64,000 nucleotides of DNA, from positions 5,909,381-5,973,380 of the forward strand of contig JADWOT020000009.1 in the NCBI GenBank assembly GCA_036345935.2. The letters are read 5' to 3'. Shown here in pieces: positions 49,511 through 63,100 of the stretch. The notes beneath the pieces were generated by a model. The model was not told the DNA's origin. It did no database searches and worked only from the letters and a program-made list of their open reading frames with translations. The stretch comes from Taenia hydatigena. Its lineage: Eukaryota; Platyhelminthes; Cestoda; Cyclophyllidea; Taeniidae. Each line of letters begins with the position of its first letter. The stretch's first letter is position 1. The translations under genes and the position numbers were made by a program.

Positions 49511-52500
49511 GTAGGCAGGTGGTTGCATTGCCGAATAATGTGAAAGCTATGATGAGGTTCGAGATGCATTTAGTTGTGTACAACAACTTAAATCTCGAGT
49601 TGCTAGTGTTTGCTAACGTTGTCAGATCGGTGCTAAACATACGCACAGTTTGAATAGCAGTCGAATCATTTCAATCAATGGTTAATGCATAAAGATACAA
49701 ATGCCTTTTATTTTATAAGAGCGCGCTTGAAAATGTTTCTTTTATATTTGCACCTTAAGCGTTCCCACTTGTTCAATAGTGTAATCCAAAACAGCAATAA
49801 ATATTAATCGACGTAGTAATCAGTTTGCATATGCTCCATGTATTCCACCTTCACAACTATCTCCCTTTACAAATACATGAATCTGCTCATATTTAACGTG
49901 AGAGTAGCATTCATTTAGACGTCACAGTCCCGTCCTTATAGTAGTAATGGAAATACAATTTCTGTACGCAAAACTATATTGCATCAAAGAACACGCAAAA
50001 GCGTCGGTTCATTAATTCTGCTAAAAAGCCTGCCAGCTAAAATCATGCCAAAATTAAAGACAAAGGAACTATCACATTATCTGATTTTCTCAGCATTAAA
50101 AATCAAAAAGCTACCATTAGGTAGCTAAAAGTTGAGTATTAAAATAAACATAAAAAAAGTTCTCAAGATCGATTTTAAAAAGTGCTGCTTGTTAAATCTG
50201 AAGTTGTGGAAATAAACATTATAAAGCAAATGCCTTTAACTTTTATAGAACTTTTTGATGTTTGCCATTTATTAAGTAGGGTTGCCTTAGTATAACCTTT
50301 AAAGAGGCGGCAAAAAGCTGACTCCAGCAAAATGAGAAATCGGTCTTATAGAATTGCTTTTAATCGTGCCTTAGTATTTCTGCCAAACATGGACATGCTT
50401 ATTTTGCCCCAACGTTCTTGCTCCAGATTAAGTCTCAGTAGGTAAATACTTAGGGATGCTTCAAGCAAATGTCTCCTCAATTTTGCTTTTGTGTTTTACT
50501 TGCGATACAGTTGGCACACAGTGAGCTGCACTGGATACGCCGATATGCGACAATGTGAACGATGAATGGCCACTGTGAAATTAAATGGCTGGGCACCTGG
50601 TTTCATCACGGCCTGGCTGCTGCCCTCCAACAACCAAATCCGTTTTGTTCGTTCTAAGGGTAAAATTGGATTTGTCTTCTAAGTTTTATGCAGAAGGATT
50701 ACACGTGGGTTTGACAGTTTCCTTTTTGAACAAATCGCACTGTTTTATTCTGCTTGCGCAAAATAATCCAAGTCTTACTTGCTTACTTTAAAATGCCTCT
50801 GATTCGCGTAATGTCAATTTAAAGTTTCCATTATAAATCAGCAATGCTCTAACTTGGAGGCGCGCGTTTTGAATAAAAAAGAAATCTCAAATTCGAAACT
50901 CCTCCGTAATGAATATTTATAATCTTCATTCCGAGGAAAAATTGTAACGCGTGGAAACAAAGTTTGATTTTTATTTGATAAGATCTGCTTTGTTCGCCCC
51001 TGATAGTCATGTCTCACTCCTAAACTACAACGCAGATAATAAAATATCTGGCGGATACATTTGAAAGAACTAGCCATGCCTTGATGTGCGTAGTGCTTGT
51101 CTACAATTTTAAAAGTTATAAATTGGAAAACCGACATTGTGTAGATAATAAATGTTGTCTTTAGTCCTCATCTACTTACAGACAAAATAGTCAAATAGAA
51201 GTTACCTTTCATAATCGACAATTAAATTTATGAAAGGCGTCTGTTAAAATGAATCTGTCATGTATTGCGCGTCGGTTCATGCACCTCAAAATAGGTCACC
51301 TCAAGACGTAATTAATTCGCTTTAAGAGCTCCTAAGTTGAACTTATTTTCCTAGAAGCTGACGTCTGTTTTACTTTTATTCACTTTGTGGCTGTTTTTAG
51401 AGCACTGCAACCCTGTAAGGGTTACAAAGTGGCGAACGAACTGCTCTAAACTGTAATTTTTGAAGGCTTGGGTGAGAGGACAGCAGGAATTTTTCCCTTC
51501 TTCCTGACTACCTCATAGGGTGTTTTTGCTTTTGGCTGAATGCAAAATGGCACTATCAAGCTTACTTGGCTAAAAGTGTACCCATCCATCACGAGCAAAT
51601 TAGTCAACTGATCTATATGCAGTTAATTACTTTTAGTCGACCTAACATTTACTTCAAAAAGAAAAGTCTTGCTCCAAGTCGATGCTCAAAGACCAGCATA
51701 GTTTCAAAAATTTCCCATATTTAAAGCATAAAAGTTTGTAGCTGTAGCAAAGGTAGCTGGAGTTTCCTAAGCGAGAATGCCCCAATTCATTTCGTGACCC
51801 GACTGACGAATGTGGGCAGTCAGTTTTTCACATATGGAGCATTGATTTGTCTAAATAAAAATATGGCATTCTTATTTCTATGTTTGCATTCAAAGCCGTT
51901 GCCTAGGGCCTTTATATTTATACCATTATTTTACGAATGGAGCGATCAAAAGGAAGAAGTGTTATTTGATACTTCCGTAATTAAACATTTCAGCCATATT
52001 ATCCGCCTACATATAGAGGCTTTAGGAAAGCAGTTAAAATACGTAATTATAGTCTTTGCATGGGTGATAAATGATCCATTTTCAGTAACAACACTGTAGT
52101 CAACATTTTAGGGACAAACAAATTTGCCTTCTCCTCTGTTTTTTGCACTTATAATGCAAAGTGTGTTCGTATATTTAGATTCACAAATAATCAGCTGTTT
52201 CTTGTAAGGATTTTTTAGTAAAAGTTTTAACTGGGAGGGCTTTAATCCGCCTAACAACTAAATTCGGTTGCAGTACACTTGGAGCTGCAAAATGCGCTAA
52301 AGCAATGTGAGCTAAATACGCTCTCCTATTTATGGATCTAACAATGTGTCTGATATCAAAAAGCCTTAATGCCTGGTCTTAGTGTAGGTGTAAGTAAGTT
52401 TGTTTGATCGCTGTTAAGTATTTTGTAAACACGGTTGATCTGGGTTTGTTAATTTGAAGGTTTTTGGAAAAAATCATGCTGTTTATTTATCTGCACTTCA

Positions 52501-55500
52501 CATCTAGGGCAATATACGCTGGGTAGGATACAGCATACGCTGGTGCATAAAATTATTCCAGAAATATTTCTACTTCTTTATATGCCATCAGTTTATCTCC
52601 AACTTTTAACAGTTATACAAAACAGCGCTTTAGGTAGTAATTCTGTATTTTGATAACAACGCGGCAAAAATTTTACAAATATGTCACTAATACTATGGCA
52701 CAACATAAGATGCCAGTTAAAAGTGATCCAATTTATGTGCAATTCCAGTTTGTTCCTTAAGTTTCATTTCAGAGTTGAAGAGTAACATAAGAATCAAACG
52801 CTGCTAATTAAGTAAGTTATTTAGAAGTTTCTTCGGAGTTAAACTATTTGTTGATTTACTCATTTAAAAAATCGTAAGGCCCTGCAAACAAGCGCTCAAC
52901 TTTTACTCATGTACGTTATTTATAATGCACATCTTGCACTTTGTTCATGTCCATTTAGCTCTTGGAAACCCTGGTCTGCAACGCTAACTTGACACCTTGT
53001 ACTGACGCATGTTTGAAAAGTGGCTAATAGTTTTTTACGATGCCTTGTTCGTAATTGAGAGGTAACTCAGGGACTGCAAAATTTTTTCAGTGGAACCAAT
53101 GGCACTGCTTTATGCACACTCTGAAGGCAAAAAACTTGCATTTTACTTCATTGTTTCTAAAAATATTCCTTCTTTAACTGCTTTTCTATTGGCTGAAGAG
53201 TGGCAATCATATTATGCGAGGAGGGAAGAAGGGAATTAAAATTCAGCAAGACCAAGCGTGTAAAGAAACGACTATAAAAACTTTAGTTAAATTATTCCCA
53301 TTCAGATGGGATATTTATTCGCATGTTTGGGACCATGATGGCTTTGCTGCATTAACGTTTATTAATTAAACTATGGGAGCAATGGAATTTAATTGAAGCC
53401 TTATTTTAAGTTTTCTGTATTCACCTCCGTAATGGCGAATATGGATAGGCATGAGGCAATTAAAGGTCCTCCAACAATTTGATCGTCATTGCACACTAGT
53501 GTTCATCTCAAGCCGTCTGCATTATTTTGATGGTAAAATTTGCCCGAGAGACCCATGAACACCTAGGTTTTGTTTGGAGGACATGAGCAAGATTTATAAA
53601 GTGGTCCATCAGTCTCGATTTGCCAAGTGTTCCAATGATCCCTTAATCATGGCGAAATAATGCGCATAAATATGTGCTTTTTACATCTGGTTTTGCAAAC
53701 TTGTGCTAGCGTCGAATAACTTTGTCGCAAAATTTCGTAGCATTTTAAAATACAAAAGCTTTTAATATCTTCCAAGGTAGATAACGTGACTAATTTTACA
53801 ATATGCACGATGGTAACATGGGAGAATGTAGCAATTTGTATGCGATTTTGTTGTTTCCGAATTTGAAAATTGTTTTCACACTAGACTTTTGTAATCTCTC
53901 AAACAAATCACATAATTTTACATAAGTATTTAGGACCTCGAGGTTTCAAAGACAAGCTGGGGGCTTTGATTAGCCTTCAAACAGGACTATGCGGATTAAG
54001 TAAAGAAATGCAATGAAATACAGCTGCAATGGGTAAAGTTAAATAAGGTTTGCATAATTCGCAACTTACTTAAGAACGTGTTTTTGTAAGAAACACCTGT
54101 GCGGAATGGAAACTTTGTACTAAAGTAAGCATCTCTCCGAGTTGCAGTCTTGGTAAACAAAATCATGACTCCCAAATGCTTTATGCACAGGTAATATGTG
54201 TAATTTTTATCGTATTTGATCCAAGGACTGCCGCCAAATCACCCTTATCCAAAGGCCAAATTCTTTCTTTCGCAGAGAATTTTAGGCTATAATCCATTTG
54301 GCTGAACTGCTCCATTACGATATGAAATAGCGACATATGCAGTAGATCGGGTATGCTACTCAACTTGCCAGAATCTTAACTCTCTGGTCTTTTTCTCGTC
54401 TTGATCATTGGACAAACCAAAATCATTTCCAATGAAGGCAAAAAGCAAATTCTAGGATAGTTCATTTCTGGCTGTTTGATTTCACTGACCGTTTGGATTT
54501 CACGTATTTAACTCGGTCATGTCAGCCCGTCTAAAGGTTTTTTATTCACCTGCTATTAAAGCTTCTTTCTTTTATGCCTCGTTCAGAGGACAACCGAGAT
54601 GCTTCCAAGGGAGCTGTCAACTGTAGAAAGCTTGCCGAAGGGCGCTATGAGCGTTGAGGGGAACAAAACAGCGCATTTAAATCAACGAAGCGGGGAATTT
54701 TTCGGAGATTCCATGAATATTTGCTTGTATTTGAAACTAAAAGACATTTCAATTAGAAATTTGCCTTAAAGTTAAGATACGCTTATCATGAAATCATACC
54801 TTAAATTTTCCTGAATGCTTTGACCCAAATTTTAGGGGTTTTACATTAAAAAAATCTGCATAGCTTAACGAATTGTGCTTAGAAAAATTAGCTTGAGGAT
54901 TACCCCTGTTTTCCTTACTTTGCTTCAACTGTTGTTCACTTCTGATTTTACGGCGTTGCATCAACCAAAACTATTACTTTACTTTGCCAATCAAAAAAAA
55001 TATTGGCACGGTAACTTATTGTTGTGTTAAATGAATAACAATGCCATTACTCTTTTTCAAAAGATACCTTTTCTCCAAGTTGGTCCTTGTAGTCCGTATT
55101 TTGATGATATTTAATGGAGAGAACTGCTTTGCATTCCAGACGAAGGATACCCAAACTCAAGGCTTGAAGTAATTCTTCAGTCTGTTGTTCTGCTTTACGT
55201 TAATATTATGCCTGTAGTGTGGCGCGTTCAAATCGAACTCAACTTATCACCGATGCCTAATAATAAATGGCATTTAAATGTATGCGTCGACCATAGGTCT
55301 TTTAAGATAAAATATTTGTTTGGTCTGTTATAAAAGAAATTCTGAAATTTGTCTATTTGCTTCCCATTTAAAAATTAATCTTACGCATTGGAAACTATGC
55401 TGGGCGGTTATAAATGGCAAGATAGTGTTTCTTAGCTTCAGGTCACGGATGGAGGACAGATGGTCTGAAACGCATGTCGTAAAACCCACCCCAAAATTCC

Positions 55501-58500
55501 ACGCATTCTTTTTTCCGTTGCAATAGCTTTAATAAGAAAAATTATGTTTTTTAGAAGGAAGGCAAAACTGTTTTCATCAAATCATGTAAGTGTAAAAATT
55601 CCAGTCAGCGCAGCTTGTAATTTACTATATCGGTTTGAAACAGAAATACGTTTTTGAAGCAAACTTCAGGTTCATTTTGTCTTTTAGCGTAGCCTTAAAT
55701 ACCAGTCGAGCTTAAATCCTTTCATTACAGCATACAATAAAATGTTTTGTTCGGAGAAGTGTGATAAGTTTTTATGTATATTAGCTTATTGTTTAGAATA
55801 TCAAAGGTAGATTTATATTGCATTGTTATAAGGAAACAATTGTATGCATACCACAAATGTTCCTTTTTATATTTCTCAGTTGGTTGTTAGACATGAAAAA
55901 AGACTAGTTTTCGCCCCCCCCCCCCTATTGATATCTTCGGAAGAAAAATCAAGAATATTAGAATGTTTAAAATTTTTCCACTTGATATTCACCCGAATAA
56001 ATTAAGCTGCAAATATAAAAAATTGTGGGAAAGGTAACCATTGTGCTATTTCTTGAACAAATATCATTGTTATGCAGAGCAGTCAAAGAGGCATTTTGGG
56101 ACAGAATCTGGAATGCGTGACGCTTTTGTTTTCACGCGGTAAAGTTGACCAATTAGTGGCTGCATTAATTATAGTTGGAATATTGTGTAACGCTCTTACC
56201 AAGTATAAAAATGTATTTTTCGGCAGGGAAATTATGCAGCGATTAGAGGAATTGGTATGCCTACTCAGTGTTTTATCTAGTCTATCAAACGGATTGTAGA
56301 AATGCTAAATTAACCTTTCTGAAGTATCTAGATTGGTGCTCTGTTGTCAATGGGGGTACTAGAATAATTGCTCAACTGGAGTTACGATTTTTAAGTTTTT
56401 AATGTGTGCATTTTGAGTTGAATGCATCATAATCTGAGGTTTCAATGAGTTCCGTCACTAGATGTTTTTGCACAGTCATTTTTGCCGTGGATAGACCACA
56501 AGGCGAGTGCGTGTGAGTGTAGAGAGAATGCTGCCAGTTGTAACTGGTAAAGATTTAAGTTACAGACTTGACGATTAAGTGCGCAAAGTTATTCCTTCAA
56601 GATTAATCATAAATGGTAACGAAAATGCAGTTGTGACAAATGATTAGACTTGTACATTTTTGCGTGGGAAAATTTACGGTAAAATAAAAGCTGTACTAAG
56701 CGAGTGGTTTCATTTGTAGTAATTGAACTTGGGTCTAATTACTTTTGTAGACTTTGTTGTTCAAAGCACTTTAAACTCATTATCAGAATGAGGATTATGC
56801 CTATTTTCGATTAGCTATTCCCTTTTGGGAATTGTTCTTATTTGGGAAACCGTTTAACTAGTTATTAATTTCTAAACGCCGACCACTCGGTATCTATAAT
56901 GAACTGTCGAGTTAGCCATATCCACTCATAGGATACGAAGCATTTTCCTTGCACTGACCAGTTCCGCTCAATTACTGCCTCAACCCTTATTTATGCACCT
57001 TAATCAGATCTCATGTGCATATCTAGTCAAATCACAAAATAACTTTCAAAAATTTAATTGAGAGTGTCTTAAGATTTAATTTACCAACGAGGAAGTACAT
57101 AAATTGCCATGTGAGTTGCTTGTTGTGGGCAAAAGTATCCAAGTTTTACTTCATTTTTATGTGTTTTGGAGGAATTTTATTTGAAGTGTTGATATGCCTT
57201 CAAAATTGTTTTAAATCTACTCACAATTCGACTCACATTGTGTTAAATTTGACAGCCGTTTCCTTTCATTGCGTAGACCGCTGTTGGCGGGCCAAAGTGG
57301 CAGCGGATTCGTTATGCGACTGCTAGCTCTATATCAAATGTTCGAAGGAAACCTGTGCCCCATCAGGACATCACCCATAAAGGCGATCATTTTAACCGAA
57401 AGGCGCTGAAATTTCTACTTTTTTAAGTTTATGTTTTAGCACCAAAATAAAGTGCTCGTACATTTATTAGTTAGACCATATTTTAGCATCGACTCCAAAA
57501 TTCTAGCACTCACGTGTGCGCGCGGATGCTTATTCAGTCAAACCTGATGCAGGCACTTGACACTTTTTAGAGGAGCTTCGTCGTCTATGTATCAAGCAGT
57601 GTCAAACACGCAACTCACCGTTTCAGATTTATTTCATGTTGCCTGGGCGGAATAGACCAGATCTGACCGATGAATTTAGGTAAAAGCAACCCACGTTACT
57701 GATTTGGAAATAAATGCATTTTAAAAGCATTATCTAAACAAGTAAATATCAAGAAATATTTATTTATTTCTTATCCTTTGCTTCAAAACCATTCCACTAA
57801 GTTTAACAAGCAATTATGGCAAGGCAAGGTTGAGTACTGTTCGCTATTAGTGAAAAGCTACTATCGCTCTGTCTGATACTATAGTAGCAATGAGCCCTGG
57901 CCTATAAATTTTGCTAATAAATAACCCGAACTCAACTATAGCATGTTGTGTTTTAAGCGCTCTCTCTTCCTGCAAACTCGGCTTACTTAATTCTTTGACT
58001 AAAAATGTCTCTTTTTCGTTGAAACGCAAAAATTATATAATTGGATGCAAACTGAAAGATGCAGGCATCGCAAACTTTTTCATAATGTTCATTCTTGCTT
58101 CATTCAACTTCGTTCCATCGCTTTTACTGATAGTAAGGGACTTTTAGCCTTGAATTACGCATATTACCATCCAACACTAATTATGTTATTCAATAATTAA
58201 AAATTTATCACTAAACCTTTGACAACAAAGGTGCTTTTAATGTGATATGAAGCCCAGTATTCCAGTAAAATTGCGTTTATGGCATACAACACCCACTAAA
58301 ATATGTCTGTGATCAAACAAGTATCATAAAGCTGTAAAACTCATAGGTTTTCCTAAAACCAAAGCAAAAAATGTTCTTGTCATTAATAAAATAGAAAACC
58401 TAGGAATTTTTACTCAATTGCAATGAAGTTTCTTTCACCGCCTACAAGTTAAGGTTTGTAAATCTACTATGATGCTCAGAAGTGTGGTTTTTCTCACTTT

Positions 58501-60060
58501 CCGATTCCACTCAACAAAGGCTGGTTAAATTTTTTAGGAAATCGGTAGTTTGTGTGCACACTTTGTGCGAGTTCTTATCTACAGATGTGATCTAAACATT
58601 AAAGCACTAAAGTTTTGGCGTCATTTGTATATAAACTTTGATTGAGATGCGTGCATCGATGTTTTTCAAATGTGTATCTTGCACTCAAGCAAAGTAACTT
58701 GTTACATCTTCTGTTATTTCCATCGAACAAAAGCAGCAAGCCAGAGTGCTTTGGCGGTTTATTTGGCATTTATAAAAACCTCATTCATCTGAAACTGTCG
58801 AAATATTTGCTTACAACAAATGCAGTGAACCAATGACCTCATAACGCACCAACTTCCACTTTGAAAATAAACGTACCATCATCGATTCGTATCATTCTCT
58901 CTTGGCGCTACTATTTTAAAATACCTTGCCATCAAGCAACTTAAAATTGCAATTGGGGCGAATTCAATAGCAGTTTTGGCATCATTGGCCTTTGACTGGA
59001 ACGGGCGAGAACCGCCCCCATGCATCGCCTGGTGTGAAAATTAGAGAACTCACCTCATTGCGCTTTGCAATTATGACGGACTTCTGATTGCGTATAATCA
59101 AATTAGGAGTCAAAAGATTTATTGAGAATTAAGAAATAAAGTCCTGTCAATTAATACACCTTTCGTCAATGAGATGACCTTTATAGGATATCATCTTGCA
59201 CACGTATAACTCAATGCATCGTTTGCAGTCAGTTCTTATGAAAGTGAAATTATCAAAACGTATTCATTATTATTTGTAGAAAATAAGCAGTTTAATGAGA
59301 ATTGCTTAAACTTGACGTTTAAGGCCGTTACCTCTATGCTAAATTAGTTTGGTATTATTCATTAATACCCATTTCAAATGAAAGTAATTTGCGTGATTCT
59401 AACTGGCAGACTTCTAAAGAAAAAAGCCTATTTTTGATAAATGTAAGCACTATCGTTGAAATTTTAAGATGCTGCTACAATAAGTGCATCAAAACCAGCG
59501 TATCAGAAGTAGCTCGACGATTTGAGCTTGCAACTTATTAAGTGACGAGTCAGTAGAATCGGAAGTAGTGGCTCGGTGACAGAAGATTTTAAATTGTTTT
59601 ACTGTGTTGCAGTAACGCTCGGTTAGAATCTAATTAGTCCGTATTAAAAATGTCTAATTTCTTAACATATCTAAATAATCTTTATCAATTCCTAAAAGTA
59701 CATTAGATGGGAATTAGTTCCGATAAAGTTGACAGTTGTTAACAGTACTCTTAGGAGGACAATGTTGGGTTAAATCGTGACAATTTATGCAGATTTGTTT
59801 AGTTTATTATTTGATGGGCGAGATTTTAATGGAGAGATGATGTCAAATTGCTTTACAATGCGCATCTCATCCTTTTGGTTTATCCACTTAAGCCATAAAA
59901 ATAGGAGGCCTGACCAATAATACATATCTGAGATGCGGTTAAGAAGTTTGGAGTTTCAGTCAAGTTAGGGCATGAGTTGTTCTGGAAAATTTGCCTATAA
60001 TCTATCAAGTTAACATTTTACATATAATACGTACAAAAGTTGCTTCGGTCTCCACCACTG
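49511..60060. other. Long AT-rich region, no gene seen
   Basis: Ten kilobases without a supported gene or sizeable repeat. A C12 run (55914-55925) is the main low-complexity element, and a GT/CG alternation lies at about 57512-57523. ORFs such as 51794-52099 and 56072-56299 are short and unassigned. Confidence 0.5.
55914..55925 (+). repeat. C12 homopolymer
   Basis: Twelve uninterrupted C residues (G12 on the other strand) in AT-rich surroundings. Confidence 0.9.
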
Positions 60061-60074
60061 TACTTAAGCCGGGT

Positions 60075-60115
60075 GGGGTGGCCTCAGGACTACGACAGTA
60101 GCCCTCAGCCCTTCC
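60075..60115. repeat. GC-rich hairpin-forming inverted repeat
   Basis: The arms 60080-60093 and 60098-60111 pair at 11 of 14 positions around a GACA loop, with a few further G-C or G-T pairs outside. The element is strikingly GC-rich for this AT-rich part of the window. It may be a structured RNA, part of a mobile element or chance. Confidence 0.45.
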
Positions 60116-63100
60116 GCATACCAAACATGTATATATATTCTGCCCAAGGATTATGTCAAAATTCTGCATATTCACTTTTATTAGGCGTTTTTGTAAGTAG
60201 AGGACGAATCTGCCCCTAAAAAACGCTTGAATAAAAAGACGTGATCAATCAGTAATCATGATTAAGCATTTTAAAATGATTACCTAGGTGCATTGTTGAG
60301 TAGATTTTATAAATCATGACTTTTGAACAAATAATCTTGAAGCGACTTTTGCTTAAGGATAGGTTTTGTTTTGGGGTAACTTAACAGGCTCCTCAATTTT
60401 TGCCTCCAAGGATTTGTAAATAAAGCTGATTACAATCCCTTCAAAAACGAAATATTCTATTGTCAAACCTGAACAATTCGGTCTGAAGCCTTGGGAATTT
60501 GTGGCATAGGAGACCTATAGCCAGGTTACTGGTAATGACTGCAATGTTTTCGCAAAATATTCGCTGCAAATTTTATGATTAGCTTTGTGTAAAAAAATCC
60601 ACATATTTTTTCCTACTTTTGTCCTAGTGTTATACTAAAACTGAGATGATTAAGTAACTCATCGGCCTAATATTGCCTTCGGTTTGGGCTCAGTATGCTA
60701 AGAAGGACGATTTTATTTGTTGCTACCATATGGCAGCTAATCATTGTTAAATTACGTTTTATATCAAACTGCAGATGAAACACGATCATGCTGCAGTCGT
60801 TTTTCGACAAACTAAAGTGCCCTCTGACCTAATCCTAAAATCTACGACTTTTCATAGGGCTTTTACTATTTAAAAACATAAGTATTTAATCAACCATAAA
60901 GGCTGTTTTGCGGATCTGTGCTCTTCTTTGTATTCCTGTGTACACAATCAAAGATTATCACATCATCCGACCTTAAGGAACTTATTTTCAAACGAGGTTA
61001 ACTTGCATTTGCGTCTAATCGCTGAAGATCCCTTAAGAAGCAGGTGCTGCCAGTAGAAAATCCTTATTCTCTTTATATAGCAAAAAACAAAAGTCTTTTT
61101 GGCCGTTTCGCACATAAATTAGTTGCTAGAACTCCTAGTGTCTATGTCTTATCAGTTGCCTTGACTTTTACTAAGCCTTATTAAGGTTGCGGCTATGCCC
61201 TTCACTTGCATTCGACTTAGCGACCAAAACACCTTACTTTACTACTTCCATTCATTTTGGAGTTACGATCGACATTACAAATTCTTTAATAATTTTTTGC
61301 TAATCTTTTTGCACCAAGATGAACTCTTGGAGGCTCTGTGGTAAAATGCACAGCTTAGAGCCTGACCTCCTATGCGGGCTCACGATCACGTGATGCTTGT
61401 GCGTTGGAAGTTGGATTGTAATGCATACACACACTCATACTGCTTTATTTAGCATGCAAAATAATCTGTTTTATAAGCATCACCACGACCTTAATTATAT
61501 GCCTCTACCTCTGAGTCATGATAGGCTTGCGTAATTTAGCATGAATTTCTATTCTGTTCTCCGAATCATTTATACCGGCAAGTGCATTCTTAAATTCTTC
61601 TTTTGTTTACAGCATATATTATTGCTTTATATAAAGGAAGGCATTGCGGTTCATTTTTAATGTAGCCTAACATTTTGACAGTTGTGGAAAATTTAACGGA
61701 AGATGTTCAGACTAATTGAGACCAAATTTTATGAAAACTAAGTGGAAGAGTAAGATCAAAGAGTTTTATTTTATGCTGAACTCTCCCCTGTGATACATGC
61801 AAAACAATGGCTTCGACGAATCCTTTTAGATCGAGCTGGTTGCATTAATTACTACCTTTTCGTTTTCGTGTATTTTTCAAGGACCTGTAAGCGTAAGTTA
61901 TTAGTTTTAATGCCTTGGAATAGAGAAGAAACTTCTCATTGATTGCCTAAACAATATTTTCAGGCATTATTTAGCCGTAGGCAACTATAACAGTTTTACT
62001 CAGACACGTGTCAGTGTTGGAGATAAATATAACAACTGAAACTTTTAGGTTTCATATCTTCCCATGGTCGTTTTAAACATGAATTTGGCTGATCTTATTG
62101 CAATTATCAAGGGGAGCGTCGATCATCGCACATTGCAAAAGCGCTTCCCTGAAATAAAAAAGCTCAAACTTTAACTCTGTGTTCTTTTCCACCAGCGTGC
62201 ATACGATTGACACCATACTAATAAGTTATTAATGCGAAAACCAACTAATGTTTCTCCAATGATCAAACTGGAAAGCTGCATCTGCTTTGTAAAATGGTTT
62301 AATAAACAGGACAATGAGTAAATTTTTTTCCCTCTTACCTTTTTATTGTCATTGTGATTGACATTGTCATCACAACTGGAGATATTCGATGTTATTATCA
62401 ATTAAGCATTCAATCAATATAAAATGTTGTCATCTATTACCCATAACACACAGAAATGACCATTTGGGAAGTTGTTAGCCCCATTCCCAAAATCCTATCA
62501 TGATGCCAAATAACTACAGTTTAGTATTAAAGGAAAAAATCGAAGTGCAAACTTTAATACTTTAAAAAAGGCGATACCAGATATTAATAGTCTCTCTAGC
62601 CGACCGTATACTTCAAGTAAATTTTAACTCCAATTCGTATAATGAAGTCCAAAACATTATTTTTTGCCTTAAATTGCATATTTTGCCTAATTGTTAGTAT
62701 AGCCCCAAATTCTGTTTTTCGGTTTTTTTCACTTATATTATTTTCTGTCGGTCAAATAAGTTATTTCTGCCTCGACCGGAGAATAAAACATTGGATTGCA
62801 GTAGGCAAAATGAAGGTGGCACACAAGACATTTACCTGATTGTCAAATATTTTAGCTATTGCCTATCTTATAGCTAAATGTAAGAGCTTTTTGTAATCCT
62901 GAAGTCCACTCACTTAACAACAGTCCCCACATCATTGACCAGGTGACGGTTCGCTTTTATCCACCGCCATTTTTAACGTCTTAACTTTCAAACAAAAAAG
63001 CTATTCTACTTTTAACAACTATTCATCCCGTATTTTGTCCACAATCACTACAATTTTAGTACCTCTTATAATCTGGATTTATTTTTTATCTTTTAGAAGC

